A program made the position numbers and the translations under genes. A stretch of 22,905 bases of DNA from DATGFB01 sp032160545 (lineage in GTDB: Bacteria > Actinomycetota > Actinomycetes > Mycobacteriales > Jatrophihabitantaceae), in assembly GCA_032160545.1 (NCBI GenBank), contig JAVHVN010000048.1, positions 1-22,905 on the forward strand. Direction: 5' to 3'. Shown here one piece after another: positions 13,597 through 21,919 of the stretch. The notes beneath the pieces are model-generated. The model was not told the origin of the DNA and did no database searches. It saw only the letters and a program-made list of their open reading frames with translations. Within the stretch, counting starts at the first letter, position 1. The number at the start of each line of letters is the position of its first letter.

Positions 13597-14592
13597 TCAG
13601 CTCGTGGCCTCCGGGGCATGACACGCGACGAAATGGTCGCTGTCGATGCGGCGCATCATCGGGGTCTCGGTGGCACAGCGGGCGTGAGCGCGGGGGCACT
13701 GAGCCTGGAGCGGGCAGCCTTGTGGGCGGGAGGGGACCGGTTCGGCACCGCTGCGGATCGCGGCGCCCGGGCCCTCGTCCGCACGGGCCGCGGAGCCGCC
13801 GGTCGGCCGGGCGGACTCGATCAGTCGCAGCGTGTAGGGGTGCGCTGCTCGGGCGAAGATCACCTCGGCCGAACCGATCTCGCAGAGCAGGCCGCCGTAC
13901 ATCACGGCGATGCGGTCCGAGACGTTTCGAACCACGGCGAGGTCGTGGGCGACGAACAGCATCGTCAGCTCGAATCGGGCCTTGAGGTCTCGAAGCAGGT
14001 TGAGTACCTGAGCACGCACCGATACGTCGAGCGAGGAGACGGCTTCGTCGCACAGCAGCAAGCGTGGCGAGAGCGCCAGCGCGCGGGCGATCGCGACGCG
14101 CTGCTGCTGACCGCCGGACAGCTGGCCGGGGAACCGGCGGCCGACGGAGGCGTCGTCCAGTCCTACGGCCGCCAGCAACTCGGTCACCCGCATGTTGAGG
14201 CTCGGGTCGTCGGGCTCCCAGATCCGCAGCGGCTCGGCGACGATGTCGAACACGCGGTGGCGGGGGTTCAGTGACGAGAACGGGTCTTGCAGCACGACCT
14301 GGATCTGGCGACGGTGGGCGCGCAGTCGGTGTTTGCCGAGCCCGGTCAGCTGCGTCCCGCCGAAAGACACCGACCCGGACGTCGGCGGCGGTAGCTGCAG
14401 GATCGCGCGCAGAGCCGACGACTTGCCCGAGCCCGATTCGCCGACCAGGCCCAGGGTCTCGCCGGCCCGTATGTCGAAGCTGATGCCGTCCACGGCGGTG
14501 ACCGCCCGTCGCCCCCGGCCGTGAACGACCCGAAGCTCCTGCGCGACGAGAAGCGCGTCGTTTCGCAACGGCAGCGTGCCGCGGCCCGCCAT
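13597..14592 (-). CDS. ABC transporter ATPase, OppF/DppF type
   Basis: A 331-aa cytosolic ATPase of a peptide/nickel-type importer. Walker A GESGSGKS, Q-loop VVLQDPFSSLNPR, signature LSGGQQQR, Walker B LLLCDEAVSSLD and the switch His in FVAHD are all intact. The C-terminal extension is the oligopeptide-transporter type with a cysteine cluster (CPLQAQCPRAHARC), as in the OppD/OppF group. The ATG at 14592 overlaps the upstream ATPase stop by one base (TGATG). Together the two ATPases should form the motor heterodimer. It is the last gene of the operon and ends at the strong terminator. Confidence 0.93.
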   Translation of the reverse strand: MAGRGTLPLRNDALLVAQELRVVHGRGRRAVTAVDGISFDIRAGETLGLVGESGSGKSSALRAILQLPPPTSGSVSFGGTQLTGLGKHRLRAHRRQIQVVLQDPFSSLNPRHRVFDIVAEPLRIWEPDDPSLNMRVTELLAAVGLDDASVGRRFPGQLSGGQQQRVAIARALALSPRLLLCDEAVSSLDVSVRAQVLNLLRDLKARFELTMLFVAHDLAVVRNVSDRIAVMYGGLLCEIGSAEVIFARAAHPYTLRLIESARPTGGSAARADEGPGAAIRSGAEPVPSRPQGCPLQAQCPRAHARCATETPMMRRIDSDHFVACHAPEATS

Positions 14593-15608
14593 CAGCTGCC
14601 GGCCCGCGGCGAGACCGGGGGTGGCAACGGGTACCAGCAGGCGAAAGCGTGATGCGGACCGGCCCGGGTCAGTGGCGGGTTCTCGGCATGGCACCGGTCG
14701 CGGGCGGCAGGGCATCGCGCCGCGAATGCGCAGCCGGGACCGACCTCCTCCGGCCGAGGCGGTACGCCTGGGATGGTGTCGAGCCGGCTGTGTGCCGGCG
14801 CCGACAGCCGCGGCACGGCGTCCACCATGCCGCGGGTGTAGTGCATCCGCATCTCGCGGTGCAGGACGTCGGCCGGGGCGTGCTCGACGACCTGCCCTGC
14901 GTACATCACGAGAATGTGATCAGCCACCGAGCGCACGACGTCCAGGTCGTGGCTCACCAGGATCATCGCCATCGAGCGCGCCGCGCGTTGACGGCGCAGG
15001 ACGTCCAAGATCTCGGCCTGCACGGTGACGTCGAGTGCCGTCGTGGGCTCGTCGGCGACGAGAAGAGCGGGCTCGCACGCCAGCGCGCACGCGATCAGAA
15101 CCCGCTGGCGCATACCTCCGGACAGCTCATGGGGATAGCGACCGAGGCACCCGTGCGGGTCCCTGATCCCGAACGAGCCGAGCAGCTCGGCTGCCCGTGC
15201 CCGAGCCTGCCGCCGCGTCAAGCCGCCGTGGTGGCGCATCCCCTCGCAGAGATGTCCGCCGATGCTCACCACGGGGTTGAGGCTGGCCTGGGGGTCCTGC
15301 AGAACGACCCCGACGTGTCGACCCAGGACCTGGCGGCGAGTCCGCTCGGATGCTGTGATCATGTCGGTTCCTGCGATGACGGCCGCGCCGCTCGTGGAGA
15401 AGGCCCGCGGGAGCAGACCGAGCAGGCCCCGAACCGTGATCGACTTGCCGCTTCCGGACTCGCCGACGATCCCGAGGCTCGTACCGGGCGCGACCGCGAA
15501 GCTGACGCCACGGACGGGCGAAACGGTGCCCGAGGAGCTTCCGACCCGCACCTGCAGATCGCGTACGGAGACGACGGGTGTCGCATCTGCTGCCGTGCCG
15601 GCGCTCAA
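14592..15608 (-). CDS. ABC transporter ATPase, OppD/DppD type
   Basis: A 338-aa ATPase, the partner of the OppF-type subunit. Walker A GESGSGKS, Q-loop VVLQDPQASLNP, signature LSGGMRQR and Walker B LLVADEPTTALDV are complete, and the switch region reads ILVSHDLDVV. The C-terminal oligopeptide extension has cysteines in GCAFAARCPAARDRC. The frame is open far upstream through the permease genes, but homology starts at VVSVRDLQVRVG. A TTG at 15608 overlaps the permease stop by four bases (TTGA), and no ATG or GTG is better placed, so I take it as start. Confidence 0.9.
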   Translation of the reverse strand: MSAGTAADATPVVSVRDLQVRVGSSSGTVSPVRGVSFAVAPGTSLGIVGESGSGKSITVRGLLGLLPRAFSTSGAAVIAGTDMITASERTRRQVLGRHVGVVLQDPQASLNPVVSIGGHLCEGMRHHGGLTRRQARARAAELLGSFGIRDPHGCLGRYPHELSGGMRQRVLIACALACEPALLVADEPTTALDVTVQAEILDVLRRQRAARSMAMILVSHDLDVVRSVADHILVMYAGQVVEHAPADVLHREMRMHYTRGMVDAVPRLSAPAHSRLDTIPGVPPRPEEVGPGCAFAARCPAARDRCHAENPPLTRAGPHHAFACWYPLPPPVSPRAGS

Positions 15609-16507
15609 CGCCCGCCCCGATCGCGGCCGCGCTCGCCGACCCGCTCGCCCAGCACGTTCAGCGACAGGACGGTCAGGAAGATGAACAGAGTCGGCCAGAC
15701 GAGCAGCTGCGGATCGGTTTCCAGTGACGTCCGCGACTCGTTCACCATGCCACCCCAGGTCGCGCGTGGTGGCGGAACGGAGAGGCCGAAGAAGGAGAGC
15801 GATCCCTCGGCAAGGATCGCCAGCCCGACGCCGACGAGGGCGACGACGAGCGCGGAATGCAACACGTTGGGCAGCACCTCTCGGCGCATCATCCGAACTG
15901 GTCGCATGCCGAGCGTTTGAGCGGCGAGGACGAACTCCTTGTTCATCACGGTGATCGTGTTCGTTCGCACGACCCGCGCGATCGGCGCGACCGACAACAC
16001 TCCGATCGCGACCGTGATGTTGACCAGCCCAGGGCCGAGAAAGGCGACCACGGCAAGGAACACGATCAGTGCCGGGAACGACAGCAGGGCGTCCAGTACG
16101 ACCCCGATCAGCAAATCGATCCATCCGCGGTAATACCCCGCCACCAGTCCGAGAACCAGACCGCCGAGCAGAGCGATCACGATCGATGCGATACCGACCG
16201 TGAGCGACACCTGGCCCGCGTGCACCAACCGGGACAACTCGTCCCGGCCCAGGTCGTCCGTACCCAGCCAGTGCCCCGTACCGGGGGCCTCGTCGGGCGC
16301 AACCAATGTCTGGTCCGGATCTGGTAGCGGCAGCACCGACGCCGCGGCGGCGCTCGTCGTGACCAGCGCCAACCAGCCGGCGGCGCACCAGAAACCGATG
16401 CCCGAACCACGCCTTCCTCGAGTGGCCGGGGTACTCCGAAGGGCCGGTTGCACGGCCGTGGGCACCGCAACCGCGGCGTCGAGGTCTTGTGCGCACACAG
16501 TCGTCAC
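15605..16507 (-). CDS. ABC transporter permease, OppC/DppC type
   Basis: A 300-aa inner-membrane permease with about six transmembrane helices, starting with a cytoplasmic, Ala/Arg-rich N-terminus and a first helix around GFWCAAGWLALVTTS. The family markers are HWLGTDDLGRDELSRLVHAG and the EAA loop FVLAAQTLGMRPVRMM with REVLPNVL, which contacts the ATPases. The GTG at 16507 overlaps the OppB stop by four bases (GTGA). In-frame sequence upstream belongs to the overlapping permease gene and shows no homology. Confidence 0.92.
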   Translation of the reverse strand: MTTVCAQDLDAAVAVPTAVQPALRSTPATRGRRGSGIGFWCAAGWLALVTTSAAAASVLPLPDPDQTLVAPDEAPGTGHWLGTDDLGRDELSRLVHAGQVSLTVGIASIVIALLGGLVLGLVAGYYRGWIDLLIGVVLDALLSFPALIVFLAVVAFLGPGLVNITVAIGVLSVAPIARVVRTNTITVMNKEFVLAAQTLGMRPVRMMRREVLPNVLHSALVVALVGVGLAILAEGSLSFFGLSVPPPRATWGGMVNESRTSLETDPQLLVWPTLFIFLTVLSLNVLGERVGERGRDRGGR

Positions 16508-17457
16508 GCTCGGGCTGCGGCGTGACGCAGGCGCGGGTCGAGAAGCGGCTGCAGAAGGTCCACCGTGAGGTTGGCGAGGACGTACGCGACCGTGAAGAGG
16601 ACCACGCATGCCTGCACGAGCAGGAAGTCACTCGCGAAGATGCCGTTGAGGAAGACACTGCCCACGCCGGGCAGCCCGAAGACGTACTCCACGACCACCG
16701 CGCCGCCGAACAGGCCGCCGAGCTGGACGCCGGCAACGGTGAGCAGCGAGGGCAGCGCCGGTCGCAGGGCGTGCGTACCGAGCAAGCGCACACGCGATAT
16801 TCCGCGGCTGCGCGCGGCCACCACGTACTCCTGCTCCAGCGAGAGCACGACGTCAGCACGAAGTACCCGGAGGAAGAGCGGCACCGACGCCGTAGCCAGG
16901 GTCAGCGAGGGCAGCGCCATGTCACGTAGGTTCGCCACGACGTCGTCGCTCAGCGGTGCGTAGCCGCTGGCCGGCAGCAGCTGCCAGCGCACCGAGAAGA
17001 CGTAGACCAGCAACACGCCGACGATGAAGCTCGGCGCCGCGAGCAGGGCGAACGCGCTCACTGTGCCCGCTCGGTCAGCGGCACTCCCCCGATGGGCGGC
17101 CAGCGCCGTCGCGAGTGGCACAGCGACGGCGAGCGCCAACGCCTGCGACAACAGCACGACCTCGGCGGTGACCGGGATCGCCGCCGCGATCGTGTGCCGG
17201 ATGGGCAACCCGGTGAGGTAGGACTGCCCCCAGTCTCCGGTCAGCAGGTGCTTGAGCCACAGGCCGTACTGCACGAAGAACGGCCGGTCGAGACCCAGCC
17301 GGCGATGCAGCTCTTCGCGTGCCGGTTCTGTGGCGTGTGTGCCGAGAATCCGCAGCGCCGGGTCACCCGGAAGCAGCTTGATCAAGCAGAAGGAAGCCAT
17401 CGTGACCGCAAGCAGGGTGGGGACGGTGAGCAGCAACCGCTTGCCGAGATATCGCAC
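16504..17457 (-). CDS. ABC transporter permease, OppB/DppB type
   Basis: A 317-aa inner-membrane permease, normal length for OppB. The N-terminus RYLGKRLLLTVPTLLAVTM and the LLPGDPALRILG segment are family signatures. The EAA loop is YVVAARSRGISRVRLLG. The GTG start at 17457 lies six bases after the solute-binding-protein stop with no strong ribosome site, so translation is probably coupled. It pairs with the OppC-type subunit to form the membrane channel for whatever the lipoprotein captures. Confidence 0.92.
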   Translation of the reverse strand: MRYLGKRLLLTVPTLLAVTMASFCLIKLLPGDPALRILGTHATEPAREELHRRLGLDRPFFVQYGLWLKHLLTGDWGQSYLTGLPIRHTIAAAIPVTAEVVLLSQALALAVAVPLATALAAHRGSAADRAGTVSAFALLAAPSFIVGVLLVYVFSVRWQLLPASGYAPLSDDVVANLRDMALPSLTLATASVPLFLRVLRADVVLSLEQEYVVAARSRGISRVRLLGTHALRPALPSLLTVAGVQLGGLFGGAVVVEYVFGLPGVGSVFLNGIFASDFLLVQACVVLFTVAYVLANLTVDLLQPLLDPRLRHAAARA

Positions 17458-17463
17458 GGCTGG

Positions 17464-19122
17464 TCACTTCAGCCAGGCTTGTGTCAGGAACAGCTTGCCG
17501 GCCGTCATCGGCATCATCCGCTGCTTGTCTGGCATGTCGTTGAAGTTGAAGTTCTGAACGTTCGCGCGACCCACGAAGGACCACAGCGTCTGGTTGTTCC
17601 ACAGTTGCGGAACCAGCCCGCCGAGACGGGCGGCGACCGTCTGGTACGCCTGGTGGCGATCGGCCGGATCAGGGCTGCGGCGACCCTTCTCGAGCGCGGC
17701 TTCGAGGGCGTCGTCACCGAGCCGGGAGAAGTTCAGGGCGACCCCGCCGATCGGTCCCACCGTCGTCTTGGACCACCAGAGGAAGTTCATGTCGGGATCC
17801 GGCGCGGAGTAGTTCCGCCACATCGCGACGTCGTACTTGCCGACGACGACAGTTGAGACCAGGTCCGCGTTCGCCACGACAGTCAGATCGGTCTGTATTC
17901 CGGCCGCGATGAACATCTGCTGGACGAGCTGCGCGCGCTGCCGATCCGACGCCGCGGTGGTGACCGTGATGCTCAGCTTTACCGGGCCCTTCTCGTCGGC
18001 TACCTGCTGGACGAGCTGTCGGGCGGTGGCCAGGTCGTACTTCGGATAGCCCGTATCCGAGTGGTAGGGGGAGCCGGCCGGAAATGGTCCGTCGGCAACG
18101 GTGCCCAAGCCGCCGAGGATGACCTGGTTGATCTTCGTCTGGTCGATCGCATGTGCCATCGCCTGTCGCAGCCGCAGATCGTCGAGCGGCTTCTTGGCGC
18201 AGTTGATGAGGTAGCACTCGATCTCGGGTTCCGAAGCGGACACGGCGCTGTCGGTGATGCCCGTGTATCCCGACCGGTTGCGGAACGTCCGCATCGTCAG
18301 GGCGTCACTGGATTGAATGAGGTCCACCGCACCGGACAGCAGTGCGTTGTTGCGTGCCTGCGCGTCGGGGATGACCTTGAAGACCAGCGAGTCGAGATAC
18401 GGCATGTCCTTACGCCAATAGCTCGGGTTGCGGACCAGCGTCAGGTGGTCGTTCGGCACCCATTCCTTGAATATGAACGGCCCGGTACCGACGGCATTGC
18501 TCATCTTCTTCGACTTCAGGTACGCGGGAGATGCGATCCATCCGACGAGGTTGGTGAAGTAAGCAGGGAACGGCACCCACGGCGAGCGCATTGTGACCAT
18601 GGCTCGGTCGGGTCCGGTCAGGCGTACGTCTTTCACATTCGCCAGGGCGGCACCGGTCAATGGCGAAGCGAGATACGCCTGGATATTCGCGACGATGGCA
18701 GCGGCGTCACAAGGACTGCCGTCGTGGAAGGCGACGCCGGGTCGCGCGACGACCGTCCACTGCGTGTAGTCCTCGTTGTGGATCAGTTCCTTCGCGAGAT
18801 ACGGCTGGGACGAACCGTCGGTTCCGACACCGACCAGCGGGTCGTACATCGCTTGGGCGATGAGGTTGCCGGTCTGATCCCACTCGGCTAACGGCGGGTT
18901 CCATCCGTTCTGCTCGGATTCGACGCCGATGGTCAGCGTTCCGCCGCGCCGAGGCGTCGCGGAGGTGACCCCGGTGTTGGGGTCCGTCCACGCCGCGAGG
19001 TCAGAAATCGGGCTCTTCTTCGGCGACGCTGAACTGCCGCTTCCGCAGCCCGCCACCACCAGACCTGCGCCCGTGAATCCGGTCGCGATCAGAAACCCGC
19101 GCCGAGAGAGCTCACCAGTCAT
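17464..19122 (-). CDS. solute-binding lipoprotein of an Opp/Dpp ABC importer, Tat-type signal
   Basis: A 552-aa extracytoplasmic binding protein of family 5 (SBP_bac_5). The signal peptide has a textbook twin-arginine motif, Ser6-Arg-Arg-Gly-Phe-Leu11, and a lipobox Val-Ala-Gly-Cys26, so it should be exported folded by Tat and lipid-anchored. Family patterns include WTVVARPGVAFHDGSP, AVGTGPFIFKEWVPNDHLTLVRN and LDDLRLRQAMAHAIDQ. Family members bind peptides, nickel chelates, opines or other small molecules; the ligand here is unknown. The ATG at 19122 follows AGGAGG at ideal spacing. It lies 88 bases after the SDR gene on the same strand. Confidence 0.93.
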   Translation of the reverse strand: MTGELSRRGFLIATGFTGAGLVVAGCGSGSSASPKKSPISDLAAWTDPNTGVTSATPRRGGTLTIGVESEQNGWNPPLAEWDQTGNLIAQAMYDPLVGVGTDGSSQPYLAKELIHNEDYTQWTVVARPGVAFHDGSPCDAAAIVANIQAYLASPLTGAALANVKDVRLTGPDRAMVTMRSPWVPFPAYFTNLVGWIASPAYLKSKKMSNAVGTGPFIFKEWVPNDHLTLVRNPSYWRKDMPYLDSLVFKVIPDAQARNNALLSGAVDLIQSSDALTMRTFRNRSGYTGITDSAVSASEPEIECYLINCAKKPLDDLRLRQAMAHAIDQTKINQVILGGLGTVADGPFPAGSPYHSDTGYPKYDLATARQLVQQVADEKGPVKLSITVTTAASDRQRAQLVQQMFIAAGIQTDLTVVANADLVSTVVVGKYDVAMWRNYSAPDPDMNFLWWSKTTVGPIGGVALNFSRLGDDALEAALEKGRRSPDPADRHQAYQTVAARLGGLVPQLWNNQTLWSFVGRANVQNFNFNDMPDKQRMMPMTAGKLFLTQAWLK

Positions 19123-19210
19123 GCGGTCCTCCTGTGCCTGCCCTGTCCTGCTGCTGGCTTCCGGTGTGACGGTCGCTGCGTTTGCGGCGCCCGCGGGATG
19201 AGCTGTTGGG

Positions 19211-20056
19211 TCAGCGCTGTTCGAGCGCGGAATTCGGAATTCCTGGCGGTACCGCGGTGCCGTAGAACGCCGACGGGATCGCCGGGAACTCGCTGCGGAG
19301 CTCGTGATCGGGCCCCGAGAGAAGTTCTTGCCGGCCGGTCATCAGCGACGAACCGCCGTCCACCACGAACAGGTGGCCGGTCACCCATTCCGAAGCTGAC
19401 AGGGCGACGATCGCCTGCGCGATGTCATCCGGCGCACCCAGGCGCCGTAAGGGGATCCGCCGGGTGAGTGTCTCGTGGATGTCCGGACGCAGGAGCAGAT
19501 CCTCGACCATCGGGGTGACCGTCGCACCAGGTGCGACGGCGTTCACGCGGATGCCGAACGGACCGAGCTCTCGGGCCGCGATGCGGACCAGGATGTTCAC
19601 GCCGGCCTTCGACATGGCATACGGCGCGGTGCCGACGTCGGCCATGAAGCTCGAGACGCTGCTGACCGCGACGATGCTTCCGCGGATCCGCTCGGCGAGC
19701 ATCGCCCGCGCCGCCGCTTGCACGGTGGCCGCGACGCCGCGCAGGTTCACCGCCAGGCAGCGGTCCAGTCCGGCCAGGTCGAAGCTCTCGACAAAGCCTC
19801 CCCCCGCGACGCCCGCGCAGGCGATCACGCTGGTCGGACAGCCGGCACGGGCGATCGTGGCGTCCATCGCCGCGGCCACTGACCGCACATCGGCCACGTC
19901 GCAGTGCACGATGTCGTCACCAGGCGTGATGTCCCAGACGACGACCTCCGTGCCCGCATTGCGCAGCCGCTCGACGACGGCCGCGCCGATGCCGGATGCG
20001 CCGCCGGTCACCACCGCCACGTCGCCTGCCTCGCTTGCCCGCTCCTGCTGGACCAC
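19211..20056 (-). CDS. short-chain dehydrogenase/reductase (SDR)
   Basis: A 281-aa cytosolic NAD(P)-dependent oxidoreductase. The cofactor motif is Thr17-GGASGIG24; CAGVAGG replaces the common NNAG. The catalytic set is Asn104, Ser133, Tyr146 and Lys150 (APYAMSK). The C-terminal VTGHLFVVDGGSSL is typical of classical SDRs, after which about 40 extra residues (GRQELLSGPDHELRSEF onward) exceed the usual 250. An Asp at the end of strand 2 (VVVWDIT) favours NAD(H). GTG at 20056 is preceded by AGGGAGGG. Its place between a monooxygenase and an importer suggests it oxidises an alcohol made from the imported compound, which is inference. Confidence 0.92.
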   Translation of the reverse strand: MVQQERASEAGDVAVVTGGASGIGAAVVERLRNAGTEVVVWDITPGDDIVHCDVADVRSVAAAMDATIARAGCPTSVIACAGVAGGGFVESFDLAGLDRCLAVNLRGVAATVQAAARAMLAERIRGSIVAVSSVSSFMADVGTAPYAMSKAGVNILVRIAARELGPFGIRVNAVAPGATVTPMVEDLLLRPDIHETLTRRIPLRRLGAPDDIAQAIVALSASEWVTGHLFVVDGGSSLMTGRQELLSGPDHELRSEFPAIPSAFYGTAVPPGIPNSALEQR

Positions 20057-20088
20057 GAGCCCTCCCTTGTGCCGCGCGCGTAGGGGCG

Positions 20089-21195
20089 TCAGAACCGGCC
20101 GGCGCCCGTGCTGATGACCGACGGCCGCTCGGCCTCGGCTGAAGCGGGCGCCTGTGCCCGGACGTAGGGAACGACCTCGGTCGCGAACCGCCGCATCGAT
20201 TCCAGCGCGAACTCATAGCCCGTCTCGTCGGACTGGAATACACACAGCACGCGATCGAAGCCACGGTCCCGCAACCGCACCATCTGCTCCCGGCACTGCT
20301 CGACCGTGCCGACGATGAGCAGGCCGTCGTCGACGAGGCGGTCGTAGGTCGCACCCACGAACTGTTCGTATGTCGCTCGATGTGCGGCGTAGCTGCCGGT
20401 CAACGGGCCGTCGGGCGCGGCGACGGCTTGCCCGTAGACCGCTTGGTGCTTCGCGAGTTCCGACTTCACCTGACGGACAGCTTCGGCTTCGGTGTCAGCG
20501 ACCGCGACGGTGGCCGACACCGAGAACTTGCCCTCCCCAAGCCGGTCGGGGTGGTGCCGGTCCCAGCTCGCGCGGTACTCCGCGAGCCGCTCGTCGGCTG
20601 CATTGCGCGTCAACAGGGCCGTTGCGCAGTTCGCGCCGCGCATCGCGCAACGGTCGATCGAACTCTGACTACTGCACGTGATCCAGAGCGGAATTTCCTG
20701 CCGAACCGGTTCCGGCACTGCCGACGCACCATCGCCGTTCCACCACGGGGTGCGGTAATCGACGGTTTCACCGCCCAGCAGCCGCTGCACGATGTCCAGT
20801 GCCGCATCGAACATCTCGACCGTCTGCTCGCGATCAACGCCGAACGCGCGCTGCTCGAGCGGCAGGTGGCCGCGACCGAACCCCATTTCCAGCCGGCCGC
20901 CGGACAGCAGGTCCAAGGTGCGCGTCTCTTCAGCCACGCGCAGCGGATGATGGAAGGGCAGGACCGTCACCATGTTGCCGAGCCGGATCCGCGAGGTTGT
21001 CTGCGCCAACGCCGCGATCAAAAGGTTCGGGGCGGGCGTGATCGAGAACTGCGAGTTCCCGTGGTGTTCGGTGAAGAACCACCCGTCGATGCCGAGGCGG
21101 TCGGCCTCGCGAACGACGTCGAACAGGTCGCGCAGCGCCTGGGTGTGGGGCTGACCGGGAATCTCGCCGGATACGCCGAAGCCGAAGATCTCCAT
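20089..21195 (-). CDS. luciferase-like (LLM) flavin-dependent monooxygenase
   Basis: A 368-aa cytosolic TIM-barrel flavoprotein of the bacterial-luciferase/limonene-monooxygenase group. Typical stretches are EADRLGIDGWFFTEHHG, ITPAPNLLIAALAQTTSRIRLG, PFHHPLRVAEETRTLDLLSGGR and GFGRGHLPLEQ. Such enzymes use FMNH2 (or F420H2) supplied by a reductase; no reductase is in the window. ATG at 21195 is preceded by GGGAGGG at six bases. It is the first gene of the minus-strand operon, directly behind the promoter at 21235-21263. The probable reaction is oxygenation of the compound taken up by the ABC system; the substrate is unknown. Confidence 0.9.
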   Translation of the reverse strand: MEIFGFGVSGEIPGQPHTQALRDLFDVVREADRLGIDGWFFTEHHGNSQFSITPAPNLLIAALAQTTSRIRLGNMVTVLPFHHPLRVAEETRTLDLLSGGRLEMGFGRGHLPLEQRAFGVDREQTVEMFDAALDIVQRLLGGETVDYRTPWWNGDGASAVPEPVRQEIPLWITCSSQSSIDRCAMRGANCATALLTRNAADERLAEYRASWDRHHPDRLGEGKFSVSATVAVADTEAEAVRQVKSELAKHQAVYGQAVAAPDGPLTGSYAAHRATYEQFVGATYDRLVDDGLLIVGTVEQCREQMVRLRDRGFDRVLCVFQSDETGYEFALESMRRFATEVVPYVRAQAPASAEAERPSVISTGAGRF

Positions 21196-21234
21196 TCAGG
21201 CCCTCCCGGTCGAATGCGCCTGGCGACGGCCCGA

Positions 21235-21263
21235 ACGTTAAGACATCACATGTCATACGTCAA
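21235..21263 (-). promoter_or_regulatory. sigma-70-type promoter with an inverted repeat in its spacer
   Basis: On the minus strand, TTGACG (21263-21258) and TAACGT (21240-21235) are separated by exactly 17 bases, a good -35/-10 pair for the LLM-SDR-ABC operon. The spacer contains GACAT-N3-ATGTC (21242-21254), placed where a bound repressor would block RNA polymerase. No regulator gene lies next to it in the window. Confidence 0.65.
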
Positions 21264-21418
21264 TGGCGTTTTACACCCAGTTTGGGCGGCCGATCTGGAG
21301 TTTGATCTCGAATTTGTACGATGGCTAAGCGAGCCTGAGGGGCGCGAGCGGGTGCCGCGGACTTTCCGGATGTGGCGCTCAGAGGGAATTGGCCATCTCG
21401 AAGCCGGGTTGCACCCTC

Positions 21419-21751
21419 GTGTCAGATATCGCCAGGTTCGGGGCCGTGCTGCAGCTCACCGCGGCTGACGGCAAACGTGACGAGGTGATCCGGGTGATCA
21501 CCAACTACGGCAGGACGCTCGACGGCGAGCCGGGCACCGTGCTGTTCGCAGCCGCCGCCGACGCGGGGGACGACGACGTGATCTGGCTGTGGGAGGAATT
21601 CGCCGACGAGGGTGCCGTTCGTGGTCATTTCGAGCACGACTTCTTTCGCGCCCTGCAACTCGAACTGGGCGACCTGCTCGCCGTGCCGGCCGCGGTGCGC
21701 CCGCTCGTCCCCTTCACCCGGACCGTCCAGCCGGGCGTGACCGCGGACTGA
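21419..21751 (+). CDS. antibiotic biosynthesis monooxygenase (ABM) domain protein, YgiN-like
   Basis: A 110-aa cytosolic protein of one ABM (dimeric alpha-beta barrel) domain. The pattern FGAVLQLTAADGKRDEVIRV, EPGTVLFAAAADAGD and VIWLWEEFADEGAVRGHFEH matches cofactor-free quinol monooxygenases and related small proteins. I prefer GTG at 21419, although its ribosome site is weak. An in-frame TTG at 21389 sits only one base after GAGGGA, too close. It is transcribed divergently from the LLM operon and may share its control region and pathway. It might equally be an independent stress gene beside groEL. Confidence 0.8.
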   Translation: MSDIARFGAVLQLTAADGKRDEVIRVITNYGRTLDGEPGTVLFAAAADAGDDDVIWLWEEFADEGAVRGHFEHDFFRALQLELGDLLAVPAAVRPLVPFTRTVQPGVTAD

Positions 21752-21765
21752 CGGCGTTCCGGCTC

Positions 21766-21792
21766 CTTGCACTCACCGGGGGTGAGTGCTAA
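21766..21792 (+). promoter_or_regulatory. CIRCE operator 1 (HrcA site)
   Basis: CTTGCACTC-N9-GAGTGCTAA. The right arm is perfect to the CIRCE consensus TTAGCACTC-N9-GAGTGCTAA and the left differs at two positions. HrcA represses chaperone genes from such sites. It overlaps no gene and lies 128 bases before the groEL start. Confidence 0.88.
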
Positions 21793-21799
21793 ACCTGAC

Positions 21800-21826
21800 T
21801 TGGCACTCGGTTACGCTGAGTGCCAG
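21800..21826 (+). promoter_or_regulatory. CIRCE operator 2 (HrcA site)
   Basis: TTGGCACTC-N9-GAGTGCCAG, with an intact nine-base spacer and GCACTC/GAGTGC core. Its centre is 34 bases from that of the first copy, so two HrcA dimers could bind roughly the same face of the helix. Confidence 0.85.
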
Positions 21827-21919
21827 CCGGCTGCAGTGAGGCGCCCGTGGGTGCCGTCCGTCGCGGGCGCTGTCGGCCGCATCCCCAGCGTGTTCAACGA
21901 CAAGTGAGGACGACCCCGC

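Noticed and set aside
12850..14053. Upstream extension of the methyltransferase frame across the cold-shock gene into the ABC ATPase
   Set aside because: The extension has no homology and crosses two other genes and a strong terminator. The ATG at 12850 has a good GGGAGG site.
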